Of a DNA stretch of 64,000 nt, positions 10,035-19,289 are shown in pieces. This DNA is from Bacillus sp. HNG (lineage in GTDB: Bacteria > Bacillota > Bacilli > Bacillales > Bacillaceae_L). Both the position numbers and the translations under genes were made by a program. The stretch is taken from assembly GCF_003400205.1 (NCBI RefSeq), contig NZ_QUQV01000002.1, forward strand, positions 434,001 to 498,000. Reading direction: 5' to 3'. Each line of letters starts with the position of its first letter. The first letter of the stretch is position 1. The notes beneath the pieces were generated by a model. That model was not told where the DNA came from. It made no database searches and saw nothing but the letters and a program-made list of their open reading frames with translations.

Positions 10035-10066
10035 TAAGCATCTTGAAATGGATTCAAGATGCTTTT
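10035..10066 (+). terminator. Intrinsic terminator of the two-component operon
   Basis: Stem AGCATCTTGAA/TTCAAGATGCT with a 5-nt loop, then TTTTTTG, directly after the regulator stop. It separates regulation genes from tctBA. Confidence 0.88.
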
Positions 10067-10116
10067 TTGTGAACAAAATGAACAATAAGATTTTATCGGT
10101 TTTTATATAACTTATT

Positions 10117-10132
10117 TTGAAAACGGTTACAA
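10117..10132 (+). promoter_or_regulatory. cre site (CcpA operator) upstream of tctBA
   Basis: TTGAAAACGGTTACAA matches the Bacillus cre consensus WTGNNARCGNWWWCAW at every position. It lies about 125 bp before tctB, so the importer is likely repressed when glucose is available. Confidence 0.75.
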
Positions 10133-10258
10133 ATTTGTGTCTGAATTTTAAAATAAACACATTAGCATAACTAGCAATTTTATTTCATTTAAGGGGTGTA
10201 TAAAAAAGAAAGATAAGTTTTCAACAATAAAATGTTTACAGAAAGGAAGGTTAAAAAA

Positions 10259-10708
10259 ATGGGGGCAACTAGATTAATTCTACCGATTATTTCAATTCTA
10301 ATTAGCATTATTTACTTTATATCAACTATTAATCTGCCAAAGGCCAAATTGGGAGATCCAAATGGTCCTCTCTATTTTCCATTAATAGTTAGTATTTTTC
10401 TTTTTATAGTAAGTGTCATTTATTTCATAAAAGAATTAAGAAATCACTATCCAAAAAATGATGAAGTAAAGTTATTGTTCAAAGGTAGGGTTCCCTTTTT
10501 AATTATTTCTACATTGGTAATATCATTGATTTATACTCTCATTTTTGAAAGAGTAGGATTCTTAATCTCCACAATACTCTTTATGGCGGCAATTTTATTT
10601 ATTGTGAATGGGAAAGAAAAATGGAAGGTTAACATTAGTGTAGCTGTTTTATTTAGTTTGGGATCATGGTACGCCTTTTCTCAACTTCTAGACGTCAGCT
10701 TACCGTAG
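10259..10708 (+). CDS. tctB: Tripartite tricarboxylate transporter small permease TctB
   Basis: TctB is the small, four-helix membrane subunit of a TctABC secondary importer. The protein is 149 residues from the ATG at 10259, chosen because AGGAAGG lies eight bases before it; an earlier in-frame ATG at 10232 has no comparable site. Four hydrophobic segments are visible (about 6-26, 38-58, 78-98 and 118-140). It is followed 16 bp later by tctA. The binding protein TctC is not here but 5 kb away on the opposite strand. Confidence 0.85.
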   Translation: MGATRLILPIISILISIIYFISTINLPKAKLGDPNGPLYFPLIVSIFLFIVSVIYFIKELRNHYPKNDEVKLLFKGRVPFLIISTLVISLIYTLIFERVGFLISTILFMAAILFIVNGKEKWKVNISVAVLFSLGSWYAFSQLLDVSLP

Positions 10709-10724
10709 ATCAAGGGGGGATAAC

Positions 10725-12233
10725 ATGGATATACAAGGAATTCTTGAAGGATTTGCAACGGTACTAAGACCAGAAAATATACTATTCGTTGTATTCGGCG
10801 GATTTTTAGGAACAATTGTTGGTATGCTTCCAGGCTTAGGACCGGCAACAGCAATTGCGGTTTTAATCCCGGTTACTTTCGGTATGGATCCGACAAGTGC
10901 GTTGATTTTGATGGCAACTATTTATTATGGTGCCATGTATGGCGGATCATTAAGTTCCATTTTAATTAACACACCTGGTGACGGATCAGCTGTTGCTGCA
11001 ACATTTGATGGCTATCAGATGGCAAAAGCAGGTCGTGCAGGCCCAGCGATTGCAATTACTGCAATTGGATCACTTATTGGTGGTTTTGTCGCTGTTATAG
11101 GTTTTATGTTTTTAGCAAAGCCTTTATCAAATTTCGCCTTACAGTTTGGACCGGCCGAATACTTTTTATTAATGCTTTTCACATTATCTGCTGTCGTTTC
11201 ATTATCCATTGGAAATATGACTAAAGGGTTTATTTCAATGGGAATTGGTCTAGTATTAGCAACTGTTGGTATTGACCTTCAGACAGGAGTACACCGTTTT
11301 ACATTTGGCAATGTTCATTTAAGTGATGGGATTAACTTCTTAGTTATCATTATTGGTATTTATGCTATTGGGGAAATTTTATACAACTACTTAACGATTG
11401 ATAATCCACTTGGCAAGAAAAATACATTAGGACGAGTGTGGATTACTAAAGATGACTGGAAACGTTCAAAGTGGCCAATGTTTCGTAGTTCCCCACTAGG
11501 CTTTATCGTTGGTATTCTACCTGGTGCTGGAGGAGCAATTGCTTCATTAATGGCCTACAGTACGGAAAAACAACTATCAAAACATCCTGAAAAATTCGGA
11601 AAAGGGGCAATTGAAGGGCTAGCTGCCCCTGAAACAGCAAACAACGCCGCAGCGGTCGGTGCGTTCGTTCCACTATTAACCATGGGTATCCCAGGTTCTG
11701 GAACAACTGCCGTAATGCTAGGAGCACTTGTCATGCTTGGTGTTAAACCAGGACCTCTTCTCTTCGAAAGTGATCCTAATATGGTATGGAGCTTAATCGA
11801 TAGTATGTTTTTAGGTAATATTTTCTTATTTTTAATCAACATATTTATGGTTGGTGTGTTTATTAAGATCTTAGATGTACCTGCAAAAGTTCTTTATCCG
11901 ATTATTTTAGTCCTAGCATTTATTGGGGCTTACACAATGAACTACACTATAATAGATTTCTATATCCTAATTATTTTCGGAGTCATTGGTTTATTCTTGA
12001 AATTATACGACTTTCCAATTGCTCCAATGATTTTAGCATTAATTGTTGGAACAGATATGGAACAAAACTTTAGAAAAAGCATTGTTGCTGGACATGGTAA
12101 TCTAGATATCTTTGTTAGTTCACCTATCTCAATTACATTATTAATTTTAACTTTATTATCACTTACTTACCCATTATTCATGAACAGCAGAAGAAAGAAA
12201 AAGGCAGATTTAAACGAAAATAGCTCCTTATAA
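10725..12233 (+). CDS. tctA: Tripartite tricarboxylate transporter large permease TctA
   Basis: TctA is the 12-helix translocation subunit. The 502-residue length is typical. Family motifs include VGMLPGLGPATAIAVLIP near residue 32, YYGAMYGGSLSSILINTPG, ILPGAGGAIASLMAY near residue 262 and GIPGSGTTAVMLGALVMLG near residue 325, the two halves of the internal repeat. A strong AAGGGGG ribosome binding site precedes the ATG. Together with TctB and TctC it should drive proton- or sodium-coupled uptake of a tricarboxylate. Confidence 0.93.
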   Translation: MDIQGILEGFATVLRPENILFVVFGGFLGTIVGMLPGLGPATAIAVLIPVTFGMDPTSALILMATIYYGAMYGGSLSSILINTPGDGSAVAATFDGYQMAKAGRAGPAIAITAIGSLIGGFVAVIGFMFLAKPLSNFALQFGPAEYFLLMLFTLSAVVSLSIGNMTKGFISMGIGLVLATVGIDLQTGVHRFTFGNVHLSDGINFLVIIIGIYAIGEILYNYLTIDNPLGKKNTLGRVWITKDDWKRSKWPMFRSSPLGFIVGILPGAGGAIASLMAYSTEKQLSKHPEKFGKGAIEGLAAPETANNAAAVGAFVPLLTMGIPGSGTTAVMLGALVMLGVKPGPLLFESDPNMVWSLIDSMFLGNIFLFLINIFMVGVFIKILDVPAKVLYPIILVLAFIGAYTMNYTIIDFYILIIFGVIGLFLKLYDFPIAPMILALIVGTDMEQNFRKSIVAGHGNLDIFVSSPISITLLILTLLSLTYPLFMNSRRKKKADLNENSSL

Positions 12234-12245
12234 TTTAGGCATTAT

Positions 12246-12284
12246 AAGACCCTTAGCAGCAATGCTAAGGGTCTTCCTATTTTA
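12246..12284. terminator. Bidirectional terminator between tctA and aconitase
   Basis: Perfect stem AAGACCCTTAGCA/TGCTAAGGGTCTT with a GCAA loop and a T-rich tail on the plus strand. It sits between two convergent genes and probably serves both. Confidence 0.85.
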
Positions 12285-14972
12285 TAGAAGATTTTCAAGA
12301 ACGGTTTGTAAAATACCACCTTTTTGGTAATATTCAATTTCAACTACACTATCTAACCTTACGATTACTGTGAATTCGAGTGGTTCAAATTGGTCATGTT
12401 TCGTTGCGATTACTTGGATTTTTTGACCTGGTGAAATTCTTTCGTTTAAGCCTCGTAATTCAAAATCTTCCGTTCCGTCTAATTGCAAGTTTTCCGCATT
12501 CTCTCCTTCACAAAATTGAAGCGGTAATACACCCATACCTACTAGATTGCTACGATGGATTCGCTCAAAGCTTTCAGCAAGAACTGCTTTAACACCCAAT
12601 AGCGCCGTTCCTTTTGCCGCCCAATCCCGTGAACTTCCTGTTCCATATTCTTCTCCCGCAATAATAAGCAGGCTCTGATTGTCTGCTTTGTATTTCATTG
12701 CAGCATCATAAACTGGCATGATTTCACCTGAAGGTAAGTACTTTGTATATCCTCCTTCTTTTCCAGCAGTCAGTTTATTTCGAATCCGGATATTCGCAAA
12801 TGTACCTCGAACCATGACATGATGGTTCCCACGTCTTGATCCATATGAATTAAATTGTCGAACTGGAATGCCTTTTTCCGTTAAATAGATACCAGCTGGG
12901 CTTTTTACAGGAATTTGTCCTACTGGAGAGATATGGTCAGTTGTAATAGAATCCCCTAACATCAATAAAGCCTTCATGTTTTTAAAATCTACTTCAGACT
13001 TTTCACTTGAACTCTCTTCCAGGAAATAAGGTGCTTCCTGGATGTACGTTGACTTATTATCCCAACTGTAAATTTGTCCTTTTGATGCATCAATCGCTGA
13101 CCAAACTTCATTTTCAAAAATCCGGTCGTATTCCTCTTTAAAAAGTTCCTTATTAATAGTAGATGAAATAACCTTATTTATTTCGTCAGTTGAAGGCCAA
13201 ATATCTTTTAAATAAACAGGGTTGCCCTCTCTACCATTACCAATTGGTTCGGAATACAAATCAATATTTACTGACCCAGCTAACGCATATGCAACAACTA
13301 ACGGCGGTGAACATAAGTAATTTGCTTTTATAAGAGGGTGTACCCGTCCTTCAAAATTACGATTTCCACTTAAAACAGAAGCGACAAGGAGATTGTTATC
13401 CTTAATTGCCTCTTCGACAGACTCAAGAAGGGCTCCACTATTTCCGCAGCAGGTTGCACACCCATAACCATCTATATAAAACCCAATCTCTTCTAAAGCC
13501 TGTAGAAGGCCAGACGTTTCCAGGTATTTTGTAACTACACGTGAGCCTGGTGTTATGCTTGTTTTTACATAGGCTGGCTTCTGTAACCCTAGTTCCCTTG
13601 CCTTCTTGGCAACAAGTCCAGCTGCTACCATCACGCTCGGATTTGAAGTATTTGTACAGCTGGTAATTGCGGCGAGTACAAGCGAACCAGTACCGATACT
13701 TCCTCCCTCTTTTAACTCTACATGCTTAAATAATTCTTCTTCATCCAATCCATATCCACCACTAGCAATCGGCCTTGTTATGATACTTGTAAACTCATCC
13801 TTCATCGAACTCAATTCAATACTGTCTTGTGGTCTTTTTGGTCCCGCAATGGTCGGTTTGATTAAATCTAAATCCAACACAATGGTTTCGGTAAACTTTG
13901 GATCAGGTGTCTCATCCGTTCTAAATAGTCCTTGGGCTTCGTAATATGCCTTAATTAATGATTTGTTATCTCCCCTACCTGTAAGTTCGAGATAGTCTAA
14001 TGTCACATCATCAACTGGGAAGTAGCCCATTGTTGCTCCATATTCTGGAGCCATATTCGCAATCGTTGCCCTGTCTGTTAGGGATATATTTGTTAATCCT
14101 TTCCCAAAGAATTCAACGAACTTCCCGACTACTCCCTTTTTACGTAAAAGGCTTGTTATTGTTAAGGCAAGATCTGTGGCAGTTACACCCTCCTGTAGTT
14201 TTCCAATTAGTTTAATTCCAATTACTTCGGGAATAACAAAATATAAAGGTTGTCCAAGCATCGCTGCCTCTGCTTCAATACCACCTACTCCCCATCCAAT
14301 TGTTCCAAGACCATTAATCATTGGTGTATGGGAATCTGTTCCTACAAGAGAGTCCGGGTAGACAATGGTTTCTCCATTCTCATTTTTTGTGACAATAGAA
14401 GTAGCCAAATACTCTAAATTAACCTGGTGAACAATTCCGTTTGAAGGTGGTACAGCTCTAAAATTTGAAAAGCTATTTTGTGCCCATTTTACAAAGCGGT
14501 ATCTTTCTAAATTTCTCTCATATTCTAGCTTAAGGTTATCTGATAAGGATTCATTATGACCAAAATGGTCGACAATCATGGAATGATCAATGACTAAATC
14601 AACAGGAATTTGTGGATTAATGCGGGAGATATCTCCGCCTTTTCGTTCCACAGCATTCCTCATGGCGGCTAAATCAACGATTGCAGGGATCCCCGTAAAA
14701 TCTTGAAAAACAATTCTTGCTGGCTTGAATGGAACTTCATTTTTCTCCCATTGCATATGTTCCCAGTCTGCTAATTGTTCAATATGGGTAGTCGTGATAT
14801 GTTTTCCGTCTAAATGCCGAATCGCAGCCTCTAGTAGCATCTTTATTGAAAATGGAAGTGTAGAAACTGGGTAGCCATTCGTTTCCAATTCATTTATTCG
14901 AAAATAACGGTATTCTTTCCCATCAACATGTAAAGTTCTTTTTAACGTTGATGAAACTTCAGATACACTCAT
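12282..14972 (-). CDS. acnA: Aconitase-family hydratase (AcnA/AcnD-like)
   Basis: The 896-residue protein is a monomeric [4Fe-4S] hydro-lyase of the AcnA/IRP type. It hydrates cis-aconitate or 2-methyl-cis-aconitate to (methyl)isocitrate. Cluster ligands are visible as SCTN near residue 440 and GYGCATCCG near 505; the latter usually reads GYGCTTCIG, so an extra Cys follows the second ligand. Substrate-binding SYGSRRGNH and GTGSSRDWAAKG are intact. The gene is fourth in the tctC-prpB-prpF-acn row, so it is probably a pathway-specific paralogue and not the housekeeping citB. A terminator precedes it, so expression may be attenuated relative to prpF. Sequence alone does not separate AcnA from AcnD activity. 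Confidence 0.9.
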   Translation of the reverse strand: MSVSEVSSTLKRTLHVDGKEYRYFRINELETNGYPVSTLPFSIKMLLEAAIRHLDGKHITTTHIEQLADWEHMQWEKNEVPFKPARIVFQDFTGIPAIVDLAAMRNAVERKGGDISRINPQIPVDLVIDHSMIVDHFGHNESLSDNLKLEYERNLERYRFVKWAQNSFSNFRAVPPSNGIVHQVNLEYLATSIVTKNENGETIVYPDSLVGTDSHTPMINGLGTIGWGVGGIEAEAAMLGQPLYFVIPEVIGIKLIGKLQEGVTATDLALTITSLLRKKGVVGKFVEFFGKGLTNISLTDRATIANMAPEYGATMGYFPVDDVTLDYLELTGRGDNKSLIKAYYEAQGLFRTDETPDPKFTETIVLDLDLIKPTIAGPKRPQDSIELSSMKDEFTSIITRPIASGGYGLDEEELFKHVELKEGGSIGTGSLVLAAITSCTNTSNPSVMVAAGLVAKKARELGLQKPAYVKTSITPGSRVVTKYLETSGLLQALEEIGFYIDGYGCATCCGNSGALLESVEEAIKDNNLLVASVLSGNRNFEGRVHPLIKANYLCSPPLVVAYALAGSVNIDLYSEPIGNGREGNPVYLKDIWPSTDEINKVISSTINKELFKEEYDRIFENEVWSAIDASKGQIYSWDNKSTYIQEAPYFLEESSSEKSEVDFKNMKALLMLGDSITTDHISPVGQIPVKSPAGIYLTEKGIPVRQFNSYGSRRGNHHVMVRGTFANIRIRNKLTAGKEGGYTKYLPSGEIMPVYDAAMKYKADNQSLLIIAGEEYGTGSSRDWAAKGTALLGVKAVLAESFERIHRSNLVGMGVLPLQFCEGENAENLQLDGTEDFELRGLNERISPGQKIQVIATKHDQFEPLEFTVIVRLDSVVEIEYYQKGGILQTVLENLL

Positions 14973-15005
14973 TTAGTTGCCTCCCTTGTTGTACTAATAA
15001 GTGAA

Positions 15006-15044
15006 AAAATAGTCTAGTAGATGTCAAACTAGACTATTAAGTAC
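15006..15044 (-). terminator. Terminator/attenuator between prpF and aconitase
   Basis: On the minus strand an 11-bp stem AATAGTCTAGT/ACTAGACTATT is followed by TTTTTTC. It lies directly after the prpF stop and before the aconitase gene, so only part of the transcripts should continue. Confidence 0.75.
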
Positions 15045-15047
15045 GTA

Positions 15048-16187
15048 CTATCCTTCAGGAATATATAATTCACCTTTTACTATTCTTCGTGCTGTTCTGT
15101 CTAAACCAACTGAAGCTACATCTCGTAGTTCCTCTGTTAAATTCACACGTACCTCTGCAATTCCTTCTGGATGCCCAATCCGAATGATTTGTTCGATGCT
15201 TCCATCTCTCTTTCTTGAAAAATGATTCGGAATTGTGCCTTCAAGCAATGCTGATGCAGCCAAATTATATAAACCACTACCTGCAAATGTTCGATGAAAC
15301 CGTTTCATTGAAATCATTTTTGCCACAATATCAATGTCATCAGCCTTTATCTTTTTTCCTGTAGAAGTTACATAATCATGTGGACTTGCTACAAGTGCTA
15401 TTTTTGGAATAGAAGGAATACTTATCGCTTCGTTCTCGTTTTTTGCCACGCCACTTGCAACTGCCATTTTTAAACGAATTTCTTCAAGTTCAGATAATAG
15501 TTCTTGGTCTGCCCCTACTACACTATTGATCTCAGAACCTGATAATCCAAAATCTTTTGCAGCTACATATACAAAAGGATTAACAATATCAACAAATGAT
15601 GTGTCATAATTTCTTTTTTGAGTAGCTACGTTAGTTTTTAGACCAATCGGTATTGTTTTTCCAGTCTTTCCTCCACCGGGTGAGAGGATGTTGACAATAA
15701 TTTTTGCTCCAGGTGTTACGATTCCTGGCATCAAATATTCACCGGAAACCTTTGCATTACCGTTAGACAAAGGTATCCTCATCTTAATCATTTTATTTAT
15801 GTTTTTATTAAAAGCAGAAACCGTAATAAAATCATCATTCGGATTTGTTTGAACTAGACCTTCATCTACCGCAAATGCTCCGACGGCAGCCATTAGATTT
15901 CCACATGTTCCTTCATCATCGACTACTGCCTCTCCAATCCCAATCTGATAGAACGTATAATCAAGGTCTGCACCTTTCACAGTTGGTTCTGAAATGACCA
16001 TTACCTTACTTGAGTGCGATGTACCGCTTCCTAAGCCATTTATTTGTGAGGGATTATATGCATCAATTCCTTCTAAAAATATTCTGTGCTGTAATTCTTT
16101 ATTTGTTGGTAGATCCTTTTCATGAAAAAAGAGACCTCTACTTGTACCACCTCTATACACAACACACCGAACAGAGAATTGTGACAT
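15048..16187 (-). CDS. prpF: PrpF-family aconitate/methylaconitate isomerase
   Basis: The 379-residue protein has the two-domain, diaminopimelate-epimerase-like fold of PrpF. The family isomerises trans-2-methylaconitate and trans-aconitate to cis forms; relatives isomerise methylitaconate. The candidate catalytic residues are Lys61 in SGTSHSSKV and Cys95 in DEGTCGNL, and the N-terminal VVYRGGTSRGLFF is the family signature. AAGGAGG precedes the ATG. It starts 12 bp after prpB and is the key to the locus: with TctABC, aconitase and PrpB it forms a route from an imported trans-aconitate or methylaconitate to a lyase substrate. Confidence 0.9.
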   Translation of the reverse strand: MSQFSVRCVVYRGGTSRGLFFHEKDLPTNKELQHRIFLEGIDAYNPSQINGLGSGTSHSSKVMVISEPTVKGADLDYTFYQIGIGEAVVDDEGTCGNLMAAVGAFAVDEGLVQTNPNDDFITVSAFNKNINKMIKMRIPLSNGNAKVSGEYLMPGIVTPGAKIIVNILSPGGGKTGKTIPIGLKTNVATQKRNYDTSFVDIVNPFVYVAAKDFGLSGSEINSVVGADQELLSELEEIRLKMAVASGVAKNENEAISIPSIPKIALVASPHDYVTSTGKKIKADDIDIVAKMISMKRFHRTFAGSGLYNLAASALLEGTIPNHFSRKRDGSIEQIIRIGHPEGIAEVRVNLTEELRDVASVGLDRTARRIVKGELYIPEG

Positions 16188-16199
16188 TTTTCTACCTCC

Positions 16200-17108
16200 T
16201 TACTTCATTTCAGGAACAATGGTCTTGGCGATTTCTTGATCTAAATCCTCATAATCATGAAGTTTAATCGTTTCATAAAGTTCTTTTCGTGTTTGCATCT
16301 TGTCTAATACATCACGCTGCGTTCCTTTTTCAACTATTTCCGAGAACACAATTTCATATGCTTTCGCTGCTGCTCGTAAAGAAGTAACTGGGTAAATGAC
16401 CATGGAGTAACCAAATGATTCAAATTCATCTGCTGAAAAATAGGGTGTTTTTCCGAACTCTGTCATATTTGCTAATAAAGGAACATCAAATTCTTTACTG
16501 AAAGCTCTAAAGTCTTCCTCTGTAATTAGGGCTTCCGGGAATAACGAATCGGCCCCCGCTTCCACGTATTTTCTTAGTCTCTCAACTGCAGCTTCTCTAC
16601 CTTCGACAGCAAGTGCATCGGTTCTAGCGACAACAACTAATGATGGTGCAACTTCTTTAATAATCTTAATTTTTTGCGCCATTTCATCTGCAGAAACTAA
16701 TTTTTTCCCATTCAAATGACCACATTTCTTCGGTAAATCTTGATCTTCAATCTGTACGGCCGCAACACCTGCTTCAACCATTTCCTTTGCTGTTCGAGCA
16801 ACATTTAAGATCCCACCGAAACCTGTGTCAATGTCCGCTAATAGTGGCAAATTGGATGCACGAATAATGTCGCGTGCTCTCTCTGCAACTTCTTGAGAGT
16901 GTAAAACACCTAAGTCTGGTAAACCTCTACTAGCTGTGTACGCCCCACCAGATAAATACAATGCCTTAAACCCAACCTTTTTTGCCATTAAAGCAGCCAT
17001 TCCATCATGGGCACCCATAATTTTTAAGATTGGCCCCGCTGATAGATAACTTTTAAATTCTTCTGCTAATTCTTTTTGACTTTTTTGCTGTTCAACAAGC
17101 CATGTCAT
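16200..17108 (-). CDS. prpB: Methylisocitrate lyase-family protein PrpB
   Basis: The 302-residue TIM-barrel protein belongs to the isocitrate lyase/PEP mutase superfamily and matches B. subtilis YqiQ in length. The mobile active-site loop PKKCGHLNGK near Cys127 is the methylisocitrate-lyase signature. Metal-binding residues are in LADIDTGFGG and IEDQ, and the C-terminal half has VVARTDALAVEG. Products are succinate plus pyruvate from 2-methylisocitrate, or succinate plus glyoxylate if it takes isocitrate. It is second in the minus-strand row after tctC. Neither prpC nor prpD is nearby, which argues against a complete propionate cycle here. Confidence 0.9.
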   Translation of the reverse strand: MTWLVEQQKSQKELAEEFKSYLSAGPILKIMGAHDGMAALMAKKVGFKALYLSGGAYTASRGLPDLGVLHSQEVAERARDIIRASNLPLLADIDTGFGGILNVARTAKEMVEAGVAAVQIEDQDLPKKCGHLNGKKLVSADEMAQKIKIIKEVAPSLVVVARTDALAVEGREAAVERLRKYVEAGADSLFPEALITEEDFRAFSKEFDVPLLANMTEFGKTPYFSADEFESFGYSMVIYPVTSLRAAAKAYEIVFSEIVEKGTQRDVLDKMQTRKELYETIKLHDYEDLDQEIAKTIVPEMK

Positions 17109-17148
17109 AATATTCCCTCTCTTCTTTGAATTAATGAAAGAACGAAGG

Positions 17149-17173
17149 ACCCTATCGAAATAGGGCCCCTAGC
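17149..17173 (-). other. Intercistronic hairpin after tctC
   Basis: On the minus strand GGGCCCTAT-TTCG-ATAGGGTCC forms a 9-bp stem with a stable UUCG loop two bases after the tctC stop. No U-run follows. Such hairpins often protect the 3' end of an abundant binding-protein mRNA from decay while letting some transcription reach the next gene. Confidence 0.6.
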
Positions 17174-17174
17174 A

Positions 17175-18158
17175 TTAGTCAACTAATCCAGATTCGCTAA
17201 TTAATGTTTCATACATCTTAGTTTGTTCCTCTAAGAATTTTGCTGCTTCACTGCTATTTTTATAGAATGAAGACCATTCATTATTTTTCACAAGGTCTTT
17301 CCAAGCATCTGTTTCAACCATTTCTCCGATTACTTTATCCCAGTAAGCAATTTCTTCTTCAGTCATATCAGGAGGTCCCATGATTCCTCTCCAGTGTGGG
17401 AATACCATATCTACTCCTTGTTCCTTCCAAGTAGGAACATCCTCTAAACCTTCAATTCTTTCATCAGAAGAAACACTAATTACTCTGAAGTTACCAGCAA
17501 TATGCTGATCCTTAGATTCAGAAACTGCCATTGTAGCTACATCTACGTGACCACCTAGAAGAGCTGTTACTACATCTCCGCCACTCTCATAAATCATGAA
17601 GTTTAATTTTGATACGTCAACACCGTATGTCTTTGCTGCTTGTACAAATGATAGATGATCATTGTTACCTAATCCTGGTGCAACTGCGATTGTTAAAGAT
17701 GTAGGATCCTTCTTCAATTGTTCCATAACATCTTTTGCAGTTTTAAATTCTGAGTCATTTCCTACTGCAATTGAAATCCACTCAGTTGTTAAGATAGCTA
17801 GTGGAGTAAAATCTTTATACGTTAATTCACTTTGGCCTAGTAAATTGTTTGTAATTACAAGGCTTGAGTTAATTGCAAGATGATGAGCATCCTTTGTAGA
17901 TAGGTATTGCCACCCTACTTCTCCACTTCCCCCTGGCTTGTTAACAACATTGATGTTTTGGTCTACAATCCCTTCATCCTTAAGGATCTTTTGGATTGCT
18001 CTGGCAGTTGCATCCCAACCTCCCCCCGGAGTTGCAGGAGCTACAAGCTCGATATTTCCTGTTGGAAATGAATCTTTTTTCCCTGAAGCGCCTGAAGAGC
18101 ATGCTGTTGCAACAAACACTAATGCTAAAATTGCTAGTAATGAAAATAGTTTTTTCAT
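17175..18158 (-). CDS. tctC: Tripartite tricarboxylate transporter binding lipoprotein TctC
   Basis: TctC is the extracytoplasmic binding subunit of the TctABC importer. From the ATG at 18158 (AAAGGGG just upstream) the protein has 327 residues. It begins with a lipoprotein signal ending FVATACSSG, with Cys20 as the lipidated residue. The Bug-family fold is indicated by NIELVAPATPGGGWDATARAI at the N-terminus and VVNKPGGSGEVGWQYL. It leads the operon tctC-prpB-prpF-acn, so uptake and breakdown are co-expressed. A perfect cre lies about 60 bp upstream. Confidence 0.92.
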   Translation of the reverse strand: MKKLFSLLAILALVFVATACSSGASGKKDSFPTGNIELVAPATPGGGWDATARAIQKILKDEGIVDQNINVVNKPGGSGEVGWQYLSTKDAHHLAINSSLVITNNLLGQSELTYKDFTPLAILTTEWISIAVGNDSEFKTAKDVMEQLKKDPTSLTIAVAPGLGNNDHLSFVQAAKTYGVDVSKLNFMIYESGGDVVTALLGGHVDVATMAVSESKDQHIAGNFRVISVSSDERIEGLEDVPTWKEQGVDMVFPHWRGIMGPPDMTEEEIAYWDKVIGEMVETDAWKDLVKNNEWSSFYKNSSEAAKFLEEQTKMYETLISESGLVD

Positions 18159-18219
18159 TGTTCCACCCCTTTTATCTTTCTTAATTTTCACAACCTTATA
18201 TTACTTTTAATTTAAATAA

Positions 18220-18235
18220 ATGTAATCGTTTTCAA
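18220..18235 (-). promoter_or_regulatory. cre site upstream of tctC
   Basis: Read on the minus strand, TTGAAAACGATTACAT fits WTGNNARCGNWWWCAW at all positions. It lies 62 bp before the tctC start in an AT-rich promoter region. Confidence 0.75.
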
Positions 18236-18288
18236 TTTAAAGGAATTTAACAATAAAAACATCATTTTGTTCATAAAGTTCACGAGAG

Positions 18289-19158
18289 TTATAAATCATG
18301 CAAATCGAATGATTCAATAAATGTAACAAATGCATTAATTACATTTACCTCTAATGATTCATTATGATAGAGCATCCATGTATTACGTATTAACGGGTTA
18401 TTTTCCTTATCCTTGATAAACACTTTATGGATATCTTCATTTCCTTTTAAAATCATACTTGGCATTATTGCATATCCAAGTCCATTTACGACCATCTCTT
18501 TACAAGTATCCACTTGGTCTACCTCCATTGTAATCTTCGAAGGTTTTGTATAATTCTCCATCCACCAGTGGTCAATAATAGATTTTAAGAAGTTGTCAGT
18601 TTTATAATTTATTCTAGGCAAATCTGGTAAGTTTTTTAAGTCCATTTTCTCTTTTGAGGCAACACAAAGCTGGTCTTCAAATAATAATCGCTTTTGCTCC
18701 ATCCATGTATATTCACCGCGAACAAATGCAATATGAATATCCTTTTTATATAAAGAATGGAAAAGATCTCTGCTCCACCCTGTTGTTACTTTGAATTCCA
18801 CATTCGGATATTTGTCTTTAAAAGCCCTTAATAATTGCGGAAGCTTATATTTAGTGAAAAAGCTTGAAACACCTAAATTAATGGTTCCGACCACTTTGCT
18901 TTCCATATTGGTCAAATTATCTTTTATTTGTCTTAATTTTAAAATCATTTCTTCGGCACTTTTAGCAAGGTATTCTCCCTGAGGTGTAAATTTGACACCA
19001 CGTCTATCCCTGTTAATTATTTTTATCCCAAATTCTTTTTCAATTTGTTTAATTCGATTTGTTAAGGCCGGTTGTGAAATAAATAATTGTTTACCCGTTT
19101 TTGTTATATTTTTATTTTCATAAAGGACTTTAAGGATTTCCCAATCCTGACTCCGCAT
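18289..19158 (-). CDS. LysR-family transcriptional regulator
   Basis: The 289-residue protein has a winged helix-turn-helix at about residues 4-63 (ITKTGKQLFISQPALTNRIKQIEKEFG) and a two-lobed periplasmic-binding-like effector domain. It lies directly upstream of tctC on the same strand, so it may control that operon in response to a tricarboxylate, as CcpC does with citrate in B. subtilis. The effector is inference. The coding strand is very AT-rich. A divergent MFS gene starts 131 bp away, and the shared gap could hold an operator. Confidence 0.88.
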   Translation of the reverse strand: MRSQDWEILKVLYENKNITKTGKQLFISQPALTNRIKQIEKEFGIKIINRDRRGVKFTPQGEYLAKSAEEMILKLRQIKDNLTNMESKVVGTINLGVSSFFTKYKLPQLLRAFKDKYPNVEFKVTTGWSRDLFHSLYKKDIHIAFVRGEYTWMEQKRLLFEDQLCVASKEKMDLKNLPDLPRINYKTDNFLKSIIDHWWMENYTKPSKITMEVDQVDTCKEMVVNGLGYAIMPSMILKGNEDIHKVFIKDKENNPLIRNTWMLYHNESLEVNVINAFVTFIESFDLHDL

Positions 19159-19289
19159 TCCATTCCCCCCTTTAGATATTCAGAAATCTTATGGCAGCTA
19201 ATACAAATACGATATTTTACTTATATCTATCAATATACTATATTTATCAGTACATAAGAAAGATTGAGTTAATAGGTGAGGGGAAAAAC

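Noticed and set aside
14972-17108. Complete 2-methylcitrate (propionate) cycle
   Set aside because: prpC and prpD are absent from the window; only isomerase, hydratase and lyase are present.
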